Of a stretch of DNA of 64,000 bases, positions 45,928 through 54,654 are shown piece by piece. Origin of the DNA: an uncultured Pelagibacteraceae bacterium (lineage in GTDB: Bacteria; Pseudomonadota; Alphaproteobacteria; Pelagibacterales; Pelagibacteraceae); contig CACJHW010000001.1 in the NCBI GenBank assembly GCA_902593285.1, positions 80,001 through 144,000 on the forward strand, in the 5' to 3' direction. The translations under genes were made by a program, and so were the position numbers. The first letter of the stretch is position 1, and each line of letters starts with the position of its first letter. The notes beneath the pieces are model-generated. The model was not told the DNA's origin, made no database searches, and worked only from the letters and a program-made list of their open reading frames with translations.

Positions 45928-46678
45928 AAAATTCTTTTTTAAAGTTTGCTACTATTTTAAATTTATCCTCACTTAAAATATACTCATGGGGTGGGTGAGT
46001 ATGTTCAAATGACAAATGTTTGTCTCGGGAAGATAAATACACTGGTATCCCAGTATAATTTTTGGTGAAAAAATATATTTCTTCGTGTAGTAGGTCATTA
46101 TGTATTTCAATACAATTAGTATAATTTGTCTTTAATTCAAATTTTTGAATAATTTTTTTACTTTTTAAATTAATAAAGTACCCCTTAAATGCTTCATTAA
46201 TTGGATCTTTATAAATATTTTTAAATATTAGGTAATTTTTAGAATTTTTTTTATTTGTTAAGATATTTAATGGACTTACTATTGATCCTTTTTTATTAAT
46301 CATTTGTAATGGATATTCAGATTGGTAAGAAGAAAATCCACCCTCTTTTAAATTTATTTCTAAGTTAGCCCTATAAGCAGGTGATGTTAAAGTAAAATTA
46401 TTTAATTTAATTAAATTTTTAAAACCTTTTTCTTTATAATTCAGTATCTCATTATCACTTGCAAGAAAGAAAATATTATCATTGTTGCAATCATAATTAT
46501 TTACCATATAAAAATCATCTGTTGATTGACTTGAATATAATTCTATATTCCATTTGTTATCTTTTATATTTATGCAATAAAGGTTGTAATTACTTTTTTT
46601 GTGTCCTTGATTTTGAAAAATAGGTATTTTAAGATTACTTGAGAATTCTAAAAATTTAATTCCAAAAAAAAAGTTCAT
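45911..46678 (-). CDS. Unrecognised 255-residue protein of a glycan cassette
   Basis: I do not recognise this family. It lacks signal and membrane segments and is rich in Asn, Lys and aromatic residues. Repeated strand-like units (NYNLYCINIKDNKWNIELY, NIFFLASDNEI, EIYFFTKNYTGIPVYLSS) suggest an all-beta fold, perhaps a propeller. GGFSSYQSEYP and EHTHPPHEYIL could form a metal or active site. It overlaps the next gene by 17 bp, so the two are coupled. The function is unknown. Confidence 0.5.
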   Translation of the reverse strand: MNFFFGIKFLEFSSNLKIPIFQNQGHKKSNYNLYCINIKDNKWNIELYSSQSTDDFYMVNNYDCNNDNIFFLASDNEILNYKEKGFKNLIKLNNFTLTSPAYRANLEINLKEGGFSSYQSEYPLQMINKKGSIVSPLNILTNKKNSKNYLIFKNIYKDPINEAFKGYFINLKSKKIIQKFELKTNYTNCIEIHNDLLHEEIYFFTKNYTGIPVYLSSRDKHLSFEHTHPPHEYILSEDKFKIVANFKKEFYEIIC

Positions 46679-46728
46679 AATTTATTAGTTATTTTTATAT
46701 TATTTTTAACAACTTTCAAAAATAGTAA

Positions 46729-47292
46729 TTAAAAAAACTTCGTTTCATGTTTAATTTTAAAAATTTTAATAGCGTCATTCTTAATTCCTAAATTTATCTC
46801 ATGTTGCCATCTTATATATTTTAATAATTCTTTTTCATAAACATCAAAAATATCATGTGTCGGGGGTGATCCAGGTAAATTAGCGACTAAACCATGATAT
46901 CTTTCCAAACCTTTAATGTAAGTTTTGTTTGATAGAAATTCATTAATCAAAGATGTGATTAATTTAATTTTTTTTTTGGATCGATTATTATCTTTAATTA
47001 CTAGAATAAAATAATTATTTTTATTAATAAGTCTTGAATTAGGATAAACTTTGTTAATTTCTTTTTTAATATTCTTATCTAAATAAAAGTCACTAAAATT
47101 TTTATTTATAATAACTAAGTTATGTTTCAAATGATTTCTATTAGTATCAATTTTAACAAAATCAGGATTAAAATTATGAGATCCGATTGTTTGGATAGTG
47201 AATACTATAAAATTATTTTTTTTTAAAAATAATATTGAAATTAAAAATATCAGCAAAAGTATAATAGTATAATTTAAATATTTTTTATTCAT
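46729..47292 (-). CDS. Unrecognised single-span membrane protein, 187 residues
   Basis: One hydrophobic segment at about 7-23 is followed by a soluble domain with a Lys/Asn-rich N-terminal half and a C-terminal part having RYHGLVANLPGSPPTHDIFDVYEKE. The protein is probably anchored in the inner membrane with its soluble domain in the periplasm, and may be a chain-length or assembly accessory protein. There is no recognisable family motif. It lies 2 bp downstream of the polytopic membrane gene at 47295-48464. Confidence 0.45.
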   Translation of the reverse strand: MNKKYLNYTIILLLIFLISILFLKKNNFIVFTIQTIGSHNFNPDFVKIDTNRNHLKHNLVIINKNFSDFYLDKNIKKEINKVYPNSRLINKNNYFILVIKDNNRSKKKIKLITSLINEFLSNKTYIKGLERYHGLVANLPGSPPTHDIFDVYEKELLKYIRWQHEINLGIKNDAIKIFKIKHETKFF

Positions 47293-47294
47293 AA

Positions 47295-48464
47295 TTATTT
47301 ATTTTTTTCTAAAGTATAAACCGACATCATAGAAGCAAAGGCAAACATTCCCAAAAGATAAGAATAATCTGGTTCTGCAGCTAAGCCCAATGAACTATTC
47401 AGAAAAATTCCAGGAAGAAAGAAAAATTTTACTTGATTACTTAATCCTTTTTTGAATAAATTATAAATACCTATATTTATAAATACGATTAAATACATAA
47501 TAATAACTCCTAATTTTGCAAAGGTGATTTTAATAAAATACAATGGATAATCTTTTACAAAATTGAAATATTCTTTCATTAATATTTTTTCATATTCTTT
47601 AGTGTATGGAACAACATTTGGATTAATCTTTTTAGCTTTTTTTACTGAGTATTCGTCAGTATTTTTTGGAAATTCTGACTTATAGTATGATAGAAAACCT
47701 AAATTATAATAAGCATTATGCCAAACTGCTCGGACATGATTTAAAGGTATATCTCTTTTTTCTAATTCATATAAAAAATTGGGGTTTTCTTTGAAAAATA
47801 AATTTCTTTTTTCTGACAAATGACTTAATAAAATTTGAGACAGTATTAATGGAAAAATTAATATAATTAAAGAGATAAATTTTAACTTAATTTGTTTTTC
47901 TATAGAGAAAAAATAATAAATTAAAATACAAAGTAAAATTATAGATCCTGATTGACCTCTTACCATCTCTGAAAAAGCAATTAATAAACCAGTAAAGATT
48001 GAGTACAAAATTAAACTATATTTTTCATTTATTAAATTTTTTTTGAAAAAAAAATACCACACTGGTATCAAAGCCAGTGATGTTAATCCGTAAAAACTGT
48101 AGGTATCACTTATAAATATATTTAGTAAAAATAATAAAAATATGCAAAAGAAACCATAAATTTTGCCAAAATAATTAAATTTAATTTTATTAAAATAATA
48201 AATAGATATTATAAATGTTAAAATTCCATAGCCAATAAAAAATATATTTGTAGATATATTTATATCTAAGTTAAAAAAAAATGACAAAATTGGAATAAAT
48301 ATATAAGAACCTAGATGGTCTGAAACTCCAGATGGAGTTAAAATATTTGATCCATTGTTGCAAATATCATTAAAAGAAACAAGTAATTTATCTGTTTTCA
48401 GATATCCATCAAGTGTAGCTTGGTAACCCTGTATTCTACACGGCATTACTTGAAATAATTTCAT
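47295..48464 (-). CDS. Polytopic membrane protein of unknown family (possible GT-C or polymerase)
   Basis: A 389-residue protein with about nine hydrophobic segments. A hydrophilic N-terminus (about 1-48) with CNNGSNILTPSGVSDHLGSY precedes the first span. A second hydrophilic loop (about 220-295) has RAVWHNAYYNLGFLSYY and a Lys/Pro-rich stretch. Such a layout is seen in lipid-sugar-using GT-C transferases, but the early acidic catalytic pair is not obvious and the N-terminus may be shortened. It heads the minus-strand operon, 82 bp from the divergent GT2 gene. Confidence 0.45.
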   Translation of the reverse strand: MKLFQVMPCRIQGYQATLDGYLKTDKLLVSFNDICNNGSNILTPSGVSDHLGSYIFIPILSFFFNLDINISTNIFFIGYGILTFIISIYYFNKIKFNYFGKIYGFFCIFLLFLLNIFISDTYSFYGLTSLALIPVWYFFFKKNLINEKYSLILYSIFTGLLIAFSEMVRGQSGSIILLCILIYYFFSIEKQIKLKFISLIILIFPLILSQILLSHLSEKRNLFFKENPNFLYELEKRDIPLNHVRAVWHNAYYNLGFLSYYKSEFPKNTDEYSVKKAKKINPNVVPYTKEYEKILMKEYFNFVKDYPLYFIKITFAKLGVIIMYLIVFINIGIYNLFKKGLSNQVKFFFLPGIFLNSSLGLAAEPDYSYLLGMFAFASMMSVYTLEKNK

Positions 48465-48546
48465 ATTTAATTAAGTGAATACAACTATTTTTAAAGTATC
48501 AACCAACTAAAGTCTAGAAAATCTAAAAAATTATTTATATCTTTAA

Positions 48547-49455
48547 ATGCCTATATTTAAATTTATGAACAAAAGTCTTATATCCATAATAATTCCGACA
48601 TTTAACCAAGGTACTTATCTTAAGAGATGTTTAACATCAATTGAAAATCAAACTTTTAAAGATTTTGAAATAATAATTATCGATAAATATTCAACAGACA
48701 ATACAAAAATAGTTGTAGATGAATTTTCACATTTACCAATTAAATTTTTACAGATAGAAAATAATGGAAATATTGCAAATTCAAGAAATTATGGAATTAA
48801 AAATTCCACAGGAAATGTAATAGCATTTTTGGACTCTGATGATATTTGGACAAATGACAAGCTAGATTCTTGTTACAGAAAAATTATTGAGGGCCATGAT
48901 ATTATTTTCCATAATTTAAAAATTATTGGTAATTCAAAAAATTATTTTAAAAAAATACTAAAAGGCAGGGTATTAAAGCATCCTATACTTAGAGATTTAT
49001 TAGTAAAGGGTAATCCAATATTCAATTCTTCGGTAATGGTTAAAAAAAATATTTTAGAACAAGTAAATTTAATTAATGAGAATAAAAAAATGATTGCTTC
49101 TGAAGATTATAATTTATGGTTAAAAATTTCAAATGTAACAAAAAAATTTTATTATATAAATCAAAATCTTGGTTCTTACCAACTAAATCATAATGGAATT
49201 TCTAAACGAAAAAATATGAGTTATTCTACATTATTTGCATCTAGGGAATTTTTTTCTCTATTAAGTCATAATGAAAAAAATTTAGCAAGATCTAGAATTT
49301 TTTATATCGGGGGTAAATTTTTTTTTCAAAAAAAAAAATATAATTTTTGTAAAAAAAAATTATTAATTTCATTTAAGTATGGGAATCTTAATTTAAAGAT
49401 AAAATCATTGTTACTTTTGTTTTTAATTAAAATTAAAACTTATTACAAAAATTAA
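48547..49455 (+). CDS. GT2-family glycosyltransferase
   Basis: A 302-residue GT-A enzyme. IIIPTFNQGTYLKRCLTSIE (about 13-32), IIIDKYSTDNT (in place of the usual DDGSTD-T) and FLDSDDIW with the DxD metal motif are seen, then ASEDYNLWLKIS with the catalytic Asp region. It uses a nucleotide sugar at the cytoplasmic face. ATG 48547 is used here; ATG 48565 (before NKSLISII) is an equally plausible start. It converges on the WecA-like gene. Confidence 0.82.
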   Translation: MPIFKFMNKSLISIIIPTFNQGTYLKRCLTSIENQTFKDFEIIIIDKYSTDNTKIVVDEFSHLPIKFLQIENNGNIANSRNYGIKNSTGNVIAFLDSDDIWTNDKLDSCYRKIIEGHDIIFHNLKIIGNSKNYFKKILKGRVLKHPILRDLLVKGNPIFNSSVMVKKNILEQVNLINENKKMIASEDYNLWLKISNVTKKFYYINQNLGSYQLNHNGISKRKNMSYSTLFASREFFSLLSHNEKNLARSRIFYIGGKFFFQKKKYNFCKKKLLISFKYGNLNLKIKSLLLLFLIKIKTYYKN

Positions 49456-49490
49456 ACGTTAACGAAATTAATTGAAAGATTTATTAAAAT

Positions 49491-50468
49491 TTATCTAAAT
49501 AATTTTACTCTTAAATAGCAATAAATAATAAAAAAAAAAGTAAATGAAATAATTGATATTGTATACAATTCAAACTTATTTAAAATTAATCCAACAATAC
49601 AAAAAATTATATGTAAAATATTACAAAAAAGCAATGATACGATTAAATTAAATTTTTTATTTAAAATATTAAATATAAAGTTCAGATCTCTTTTAAAAAT
49701 ATTTTTTTTTAATTTTATTCTTAAAATATTTATTGTTAAAAATTCATAAACTACAAATGCAACTGGCCAAATAATTGCAGTCGGATGAATAAATTTATTA
49801 CCTTGAGTAAGTATTATTAAAAATCCTGAAACTAAAAATCCTAATGCCAAACTTCCAGAGTCACCAAGAAATTGTTTTGGAAAAATACTAAATATATTCA
49901 AATTAAATAGCAAATATATGGCTAAAAAACAAATAATTGGCAAAAGAAAATTTGAAGTTTCATTGCTGATAAAAATAAAATAAGAAAAAGTAATCAGTAA
50001 ATTAGTAGAAAGCAATCCATCAATTCCATCAATATAATTAAAAGAATTTGTTAATAATAAAATACATAATACAGTGAATATAAAGCTGAAGGATCCTAAT
50101 TGAAAATTTACATTTTGATATGATCCTAAACTTTCAACTGTATAGACATATTTAGAAAATATTAAAATTGGTATTAAAAGAAATAAAATCTTTAACTGTG
50201 GTTTTATATTTTTTATATCATCAATTAATCCTATAATGATGACGATAATAAATAGAATAAAAGTAATAATTATTTTAATATTGTCGTAATTAAATAAAAT
50301 GATCAATATTCCAAATGGTAATAATCCTAAACCGGCAATGTTTGGTATCTTACTTGAGTGTATTTTAATTCCGTTTGGTAAATCATAGAGGTTAAAAATT
50401 TTTGATAATCTATAAGTTAATGCTAATGATGATAATGCGATAATTAAATAAAATAAAATAGAAAACAT
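49491..50468 (-). CDS. WecA/MraY-family polyprenyl-phosphate sugar-phosphate transferase
   Basis: A 325-residue, roughly ten-span membrane enzyme. It has GLIDDIKNIKP (DDxxD-like), NSFNYIDGIDGL (the catalytic NxxxxDG motif) and FLGDSGS (GDSGS loop). By family it loads a HexNAc-1-phosphate on undecaprenyl phosphate, the first membrane step of glycan assembly. The cytoplasmic loop that normally bears the HxHH motif reads KRDLNFIFNIL here, without the histidines. It lies at the island edge, divergent from the 5S rRNA gene. Confidence 0.8.
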   Translation of the reverse strand: MFSILFYLIIALSSLALTYRLSKIFNLYDLPNGIKIHSSKIPNIAGLGLLPFGILIILFNYDNIKIIITFILFIIVIIIGLIDDIKNIKPQLKILFLLIPILIFSKYVYTVESLGSYQNVNFQLGSFSFIFTVLCILLLTNSFNYIDGIDGLLSTNLLITFSYFIFISNETSNFLLPIICFLAIYLLFNLNIFSIFPKQFLGDSGSLALGFLVSGFLIILTQGNKFIHPTAIIWPVAFVVYEFLTINILRIKLKKNIFKRDLNFIFNILNKKFNLIVSLLFCNILHIIFCIVGLILNKFELYTISIISFTFFFIIYCYLRVKLFR

Positions 50469-50482
50469 TATATATATATATA
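50469..50482. repeat. (TA)7 dinucleotide repeat at the start of the WecA-like gene
   Basis: Seven TA units directly abut the ATG of the minus-strand gene that ends at 50468. Changes in repeat number would alter the spacing of any ribosome-binding or promoter element. No purine-rich ribosome site is seen upstream of that ATG. Confidence 0.7.
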
Positions 50483-50541
50483 CAGACTACTAAAATATTA
50501 GGTAACTATTTAATTATTAGTTTTTATTATAAATTATATAT

Positions 50542-50569
50542 TTGACGAAATATATAAATTGGGTATAAA
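50542..50569 (+). promoter_or_regulatory. Candidate sigma-70 promoter of the 5S rRNA gene
   Basis: TTGACG (50542-50547) and TATAAA (50564-50569) are spaced by 16 bp. A start about 6-7 bp downstream falls at 50575-50576, practically the mature 5' end of 5S rRNA. It is the clearest promoter-like sequence in the window, and it fits a 5S gene cut off from the 16S-23S transcription unit. Confidence 0.6.
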
Positions 50570-50572
50570 GCA

Positions 50573-50691
50573 TTGCCTGGTGATTATTGCGAAAGTGTAA
50601 TACCCGATCCCATTCCGAACTCGGAAGTCAAGCCTTTCAGCGCCAATGGTACTTTGTCTTAAGACATGGAAGAGTAGGACATTGCCAGGCT
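50573..50691 (+). rRNA. rrf: 5S ribosomal RNA
   Basis: The terminal helix GCCTGG (50575-50580) pairs with CCAGGC (50685-50690). Between them lie the invariant 5S blocks: TGATTATTGCG, ACCCGATCCCATTCCGAAC with the loop B/C consensus, GGAAGTCAAG, and the GGTACT and GGAAGAGTAGGACATTGCC segments. Length is about 118 nt, normal for bacteria. No 16S, 23S or spacer tRNA adjoins it: a sugar transferase lies on the left and an epimerase starts 12 bp to the right. In SAR11 the 5S gene is known to be separated from 16S-23S by a hypervariable region. Confidence 0.95.
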
Positions 50692-50702
50692 AAAGACTCT
50701 TC

Positions 50703-51593
50703 ATGAAAAATATAATAATTGTAACTGGTGGAGCTGGATTTGTTGGATCTCATCTTATCGAATTACTTTTATCAAAAACAAATAAATTTATTTATAGTTT
50801 AGATAACTATTCCACAGGATCGAAAAAGAATCATATAAAAAATTTGAGAGTAAAATATTTAAAAGGCCATACAAAACAAATTGATAAAATTTTAAAGACT
50901 CACAAAAATAAAATACACTCTTTATTTCATTTTGGAGAGTTTGCCAGAATTTATCAAAGTTTTAAAAATTTTAACAAATGCTTTCAGTCTAATTCTATTG
51001 GTTCTCAAGCTGTATTTAAATTTTGTTTAGATAATAAAATAAAATTAATTTATTCAGCAACATCAGCAAGTTTAGGTAACAATGGTATGGATAAAAATTT
51101 ATCACCTTATGCTTTTTCTAAATCAAAAAATTTAGAAATGTTAGAAAATTTAAAAAATTGGTTTAATTTAAAATTCGAAATAATTTACTTTTATAATGTT
51201 TATGGACCAAGACAAATTAGCAAAGGAGAAATGGCAACTGTCGTTGGAATATTTGAAAATCAATTTAAAAATAACAAATCACTTACAGTTGTAAAACCAG
51301 GAACTCAAACTAGACGTTTTACTCACATTTATGACACAGTAGAGGTGTGTTTTAAAGCATGGAAAAAAAACAAATGTCGTCATTACAGTATTTCTAATAA
51401 AAAATCATATTCTATAATCGATGTGGCCAAAATGTTTAAGCATAAAATAAAATATTTAAAAGCAAGAGAAGGTGAAAGATTTGCATCAGCACTTACAAAT
51501 ATGTCTTTAAATAATAAAATAATTAAAAAATATGGAAAAATACATTTGAAAGATTACATAACTTCGTTTATTAAGAGTCAAAAAAAACTATGA
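50703..51593 (+). CDS. NAD-dependent epimerase/dehydratase next to 5S rRNA
   Basis: A 296-residue extended SDR with [15 protein letters not shown] (9-23), SATSASLG and [10 protein letters not shown] (Tyr-x3-Lys), NVYGPRQ and RRFTHIYD. It resembles UDP-glucose 4-epimerases but is shorter than most. It starts 12 bp after the 5S rRNA with no room for a terminator, and its stop overlaps the rpmJ start (ATGA). It may therefore be expressed by read-through from the rRNA promoter. The substrate is unknown. Confidence 0.82.
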   Translation: MKNIIIVTGGAGFVGSHLIELLLSKTNKFIYSLDNYSTGSKKNHIKNLRVKYLKGHTKQIDKILKTHKNKIHSLFHFGEFARIYQSFKNFNKCFQSNSIGSQAVFKFCLDNKIKLIYSATSASLGNNGMDKNLSPYAFSKSKNLEMLENLKNWFNLKFEIIYFYNVYGPRQISKGEMATVVGIFENQFKNNKSLTVVKPGTQTRRFTHIYDTVEVCFKAWKKNKCRHYSISNKKSYSIIDVAKMFKHKIKYLKAREGERFASALTNMSLNNKIIKKYGKIHLKDYITSFIKSQKKL

Positions 51594-51715
51594 AAATAAA
51601 AAGTTCTTTAAAATCTATTAAAAAAAGAGATTTAAACTCTAAACTTGTAAGAAGGAGAGGAAGGGTTTATATAATTAATAAAACCAATCCTAAATTCAAA
51701 GCAAGACAAAAATAA
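51590..51715 (+). CDS. rpmJ: Ribosomal protein bL36
   Basis: A 41-residue ribosomal protein, [14 protein letters not shown]..., with the conserved [20 protein letters not shown] core. The four zinc-binding Cys/His of the C+ form are absent, as is usual in Alphaproteobacteria, so this is the zinc-free type. It binds the large subunit. The ATG overlaps the TGA of the epimerase gene. Confidence 0.92.
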   Translation: MKIKSSLKSIKKRDLNSKLVRRRGRVYIINKTNPKFKARQK

Positions 51716-51720
51716 TTTTT

Positions 51721-51831
51721 ATGGATAATGAAAACCATAAAAATACTTGGAATAATTTTACGAAATTCGTTCTGTGGGGAACTGTCGCTGTTGTAATCGT
51801 TTTGGTTTTAATGGCAATTTTCTTATTGTAA
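51721..51831 (+). CDS. aa3-type cytochrome c oxidase subunit IV-like peptide
   Basis: A 36-residue membrane peptide. The N-terminal HKNTWNNFTKFVLWGT matches the bacterial aa3 oxidase subunit IV pattern (H-x-TW-x-F-x-K-x3-WG), followed by one hydrophobic span (about 20-36). In Alphaproteobacteria this small gene is often found just upstream of the transhydrogenase alpha gene, as here. It stabilises cytochrome oxidase by family knowledge; its exact role is poorly known. Confidence 0.75.
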   Translation: MDNENHKNTWNNFTKFVLWGTVAVVIVLVLMAIFLL

Positions 51832-51843
51832 GGTCGTCAATAT

Positions 51844-52932
51844 ATGAAAATCGGTTCTATTTCTGAAAATCTAGAATTTGAAAAAAGAATTGCAATAACT
51901 CCAGAGATAGTAAAAAAATACTTATCTTTAGGGTTTGAAATATCTCTGACTGAAAATTATGGTTCTCATCTTGGAATTAAAGATGACGAGTACTTAAAAC
52001 AAGGTGTAAAAATTTTCAAAGATGAAAATGAAATATTAAATAATTCTAATCTTATTTTACAACTTGGGATGTTATCTGATGAAAAAAGCTCTTTGTTAAA
52101 AAAAAATCAAACATTAATTGGAGTGTTAAATCCTTATAATAATAAAGAAAAATTATTTGAAATCGCAAAAAAAAACATAAATCTTTTTTCTCTTGAGTTA
52201 TTACCAAGAATAACAAGAGCTCAATCAATGGATATTTTATCATCTCAAGCAAATTTAGCAGGATATAAAGCTGTGATAGAATCCTTTGCAAATTTTGAAA
52301 AAGCAATACCAATGATGATGACTGCAGCTGGTACTGTCCCTGCTGCAAAAGTATTGGTTGTTGGGGCTGGTGTCGCTGGACTCCAAGCAATTGCAACCGC
52401 AAAAAGAATGGGAGCAATTGTATTTGCAACAGATGTAAGATCTGCATCTAAAGAACAAGTTGAGAGCTTAGGTGGAAAATTTTTAACAATAGAGAGTTCG
52501 GAAAACATGGAAACTGAGGGAGGTTATGCAAAAGAAGCTTCTGAAGATTTTAAAAAAAAACAAGAGGAATTATTATCAGAAACACTTAAGAAAATTGATA
52601 TTGTAATTTGTACAGCTTTAATTCCAGGTAAAAAAGCTCCTCTAATTATTAAAGAAAGTATGATAAATAATTTGCAAAGTGGATCTGTGATTTATGATTT
52701 GGCAGCCATACAAGGTGGAAATACAGCTTTCACGGAAGTTGATAAAATTATTGAAAAAAATGGGGTAAAAATAATGGGTGAAAGCAATATTTTAAATAAA
52801 TTACCAATTTCTGCTTCTAGCCTATATTCAAAAAATGTATTTAATTTTGTGGATAATTTATTTGATAAAGAAACAAAAAAAATTGAAATTAAACTAGAGG
52901 ACGAAATAATAGAGAAAACATTGATAAAATAA
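51844..52932 (+). CDS. pntAA: NAD(P) transhydrogenase subunit alpha part 1 (NAD-binding domain I)
   Basis: A 362-residue soluble domain. It begins with KRIAITPE (the alanine-dehydrogenase-like fold), has RAQSMDILSSQANLAGYKAV, and the NAD site VLVVGAGVAGLQAIATAKRM near 178-197, then GYAKE. This is the split alpha form, usual in Alphaproteobacteria: domain I and the membrane part are separate genes. It works with the next two genes to couple hydride transfer between NADH and NADP+ to proton flow. Confidence 0.95.
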   Translation: MKIGSISENLEFEKRIAITPEIVKKYLSLGFEISLTENYGSHLGIKDDEYLKQGVKIFKDENEILNNSNLILQLGMLSDEKSSLLKKNQTLIGVLNPYNNKEKLFEIAKKNINLFSLELLPRITRAQSMDILSSQANLAGYKAVIESFANFEKAIPMMMTAAGTVPAAKVLVVGAGVAGLQAIATAKRMGAIVFATDVRSASKEQVESLGGKFLTIESSENMETEGGYAKEASEDFKKKQEELLSETLKKIDIVICTALIPGKKAPLIIKESMINNLQSGSVIYDLAAIQGGNTAFTEVDKIIEKNGVKIMGESNILNKLPISASSLYSKNVFNFVDNLFDKETKKIEIKLEDEIIEKTLIK

Positions 52933-52937
52933 AATTT

Positions 52938-53246
52938 ATGGAAATAGATCCTTTAATATTCAGATTAAGTATATTTATTCTTTCAATATTTATTGGTTAT
53001 TATGTTGTATGGAGTGTAACCCCGTCTTTGCACACTCCATTAATGTCAGTAACTAACGCAATTTCATCTGTAATTATTGTTGGAGCTATAATTGCTGCTT
53101 TAGCGGGAAATTCTGAGAGTATATTTAATACTTCAAGTATTTTTGGTTTTTTAGCTATAGCTCTTGCGGCAATAAATATTTTTGGTGGGTTTCTAGTAAC
53201 ACAAAGAATGCTTGCAATGTACAAAAAGAAAAAAAAGAGTAAGTGA
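52938..53246 (+). CDS. pntAB: NAD(P) transhydrogenase subunit alpha part 2 (membrane)
   Basis: A 102-residue protein with three to four hydrophobic spans and the family motif SVTPSLHTPLMSVTNAISS near 26-44, then LAAINIFGGFLVTQRML. It forms part of the proton channel of the transhydrogenase. It starts 5 bp after pntAA and overlaps pntB by 4 bp. Confidence 0.95.
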   Translation: MEIDPLIFRLSIFILSIFIGYYVVWSVTPSLHTPLMSVTNAISSVIIVGAIIAALAGNSESIFNTSSIFGFLAIALAAINIFGGFLVTQRMLAMYKKKKKSK

Positions 53247-54646
53247 TGATATCTGCAAATTTATCAGCGATTTTTTATCTTATTTCTGGAGTATTATTTA
53301 TACTTGCTTTAAGAGGTTTGTCATCTCCTGAAACTTCAAGGCAAGGTAACTTGTTTGGAATTTTAGGAATGATTATTGCTGTAACAGTAACTTTTTTATC
53401 TATAGGTAATTTTTCAAGTGGTTTTGTATTTGTTGTTATATTCATATTGGTAGGGGGCTCGGTTGGTGCCTTCATAGCATACAGAATACCAATGACAGCT
53501 ATGCCAGAATTAGTTGCTGGGTTTCATAGTTTAGTTGGTCTTGCAGCAGTATTTGTTGCAATTTCAGCTTTTTTAAATCCTGTTTCATTTAATCTTGGAA
53601 CACCAGGAAATATTAAACTTGGAAGTTTAATTGAAATGTCAATTGGTGCTGCAGTTGGAGCCATAACTTTTTCAGGTTCAATTATTGCTTTCTTGAAACT
53701 TCAAGGAATAATGTCAGGTTCTCCAATTGTATTTAAAGGTCAGCATGCTCTTAATGCGGTTATTCTAATATCAATAGTAGTGATAATTTATTTATTATGC
53801 TCAACACAATCAAACAACTTGTTTTGGATGTTAATAGCTATTTCATTTTTAATTGGTTTTCTTTTAATTATTCCTATTGGAGGGGCAGACATGCCTGTTG
53901 TTATTTCTATGCTTAATTCATATTCTGGTTGGGCAGCAGCAGGAATTGGGTTCACTTTGGAAAATACTGCACTTATTATTACTGGTGCATTAGTTGGTTC
54001 ATCTGGAGCAATCTTATCTTATATAATGTGCAAAGGAATGAACCGGTCATTTTTTAACGTTATCCTAGGTGGTTTTGGTGCAACAGATGATAGCTCAAAT
54101 AATCAAAATAATAATGAACAAAGGCCTGTTAAAAGTGGAAATGCAGATGATGCAGCATTTTTAATGAAGAATGCATCTTCAGTTATTATTGTACCTGGGT
54201 ATGGTATGGCTGTGGCTCAAGCACAACACGCACTTAGAGAAATGGTGGATACATTGAAAAAAAATGATATTAAAGTTTCTTATGCAATTCATCCTGTAGC
54301 AGGAAGAATGCCTGGGCACATGAATGTACTTTTGGCTGAAGCAAATGTTCCATATGATGAAGTCTTTGAGTTAGAAGAAATAAATAACGATTTTGCAAAT
54401 GCTGACGTAGCCTTTGTTATTGGGGCTAATGATGTAACTAACCCAGTAGCAAAAACTGACCCACAAAGTCCAATTTATGGAATGCCAGTTTTAGATGTTG
54501 AAAAATGTAAATCTGTTTTATTTGTTAAAAGAAGTCTTTCACCTGGTTACGCAGGTATTGATAATGACCTTTTTTATAAAGAAAATACATTAATGTTATT
54601 TGCAGATGCAAAAAAAATGACCGAGGATATTACTAAAAACTTATAG
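53243..54646 (+). CDS. pntB: NAD(P) transhydrogenase subunit beta
   Basis: A 467-residue protein. The N-terminal two thirds hold about eight or nine membrane spans with AYRIPMTAMPELVAGFHSLV. The C-terminal NADP-binding domain has VPGYGMAVAQAQHAL, HPVAGRMPGHMNVLLAEA, GANDVTNPVA and KRSLSPGYAGIDNDLF. With PntAA and PntAB it makes NADPH at the expense of the proton gradient. Confidence 0.96.
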   Translation: MMISANLSAIFYLISGVLFILALRGLSSPETSRQGNLFGILGMIIAVTVTFLSIGNFSSGFVFVVIFILVGGSVGAFIAYRIPMTAMPELVAGFHSLVGLAAVFVAISAFLNPVSFNLGTPGNIKLGSLIEMSIGAAVGAITFSGSIIAFLKLQGIMSGSPIVFKGQHALNAVILISIVVIIYLLCSTQSNNLFWMLIAISFLIGFLLIIPIGGADMPVVISMLNSYSGWAAAGIGFTLENTALIITGALVGSSGAILSYIMCKGMNRSFFNVILGGFGATDDSSNNQNNNEQRPVKSGNADDAAFLMKNASSVIIVPGYGMAVAQAQHALREMVDTLKKNDIKVSYAIHPVAGRMPGHMNVLLAEANVPYDEVFELEEINNDFANADVAFVIGANDVTNPVAKTDPQSPIYGMPVLDVEKCKSVLFVKRSLSPGYAGIDNDLFYKENTLMLFADAKKMTEDITKNL

Positions 54647-54654
54647 GTAAAAAA

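Noticed and set aside
45782..45976. 64-residue plus-strand frame
   Set aside because: It lies opposite two overlapping minus-strand genes, has no recognisable motif and is Phe/Leu/Asn-rich as expected of antisense sequence.
52052..52508. Three overlapping minus-strand reading frames inside pntAA
   Set aside because: They are antisense shadows of a strongly conserved transhydrogenase gene, with no family match or ribosome site.
51844..53246. pntA split by mutation
   Set aside because: Separate pntAA and pntAB genes are the normal alphaproteobacterial arrangement.
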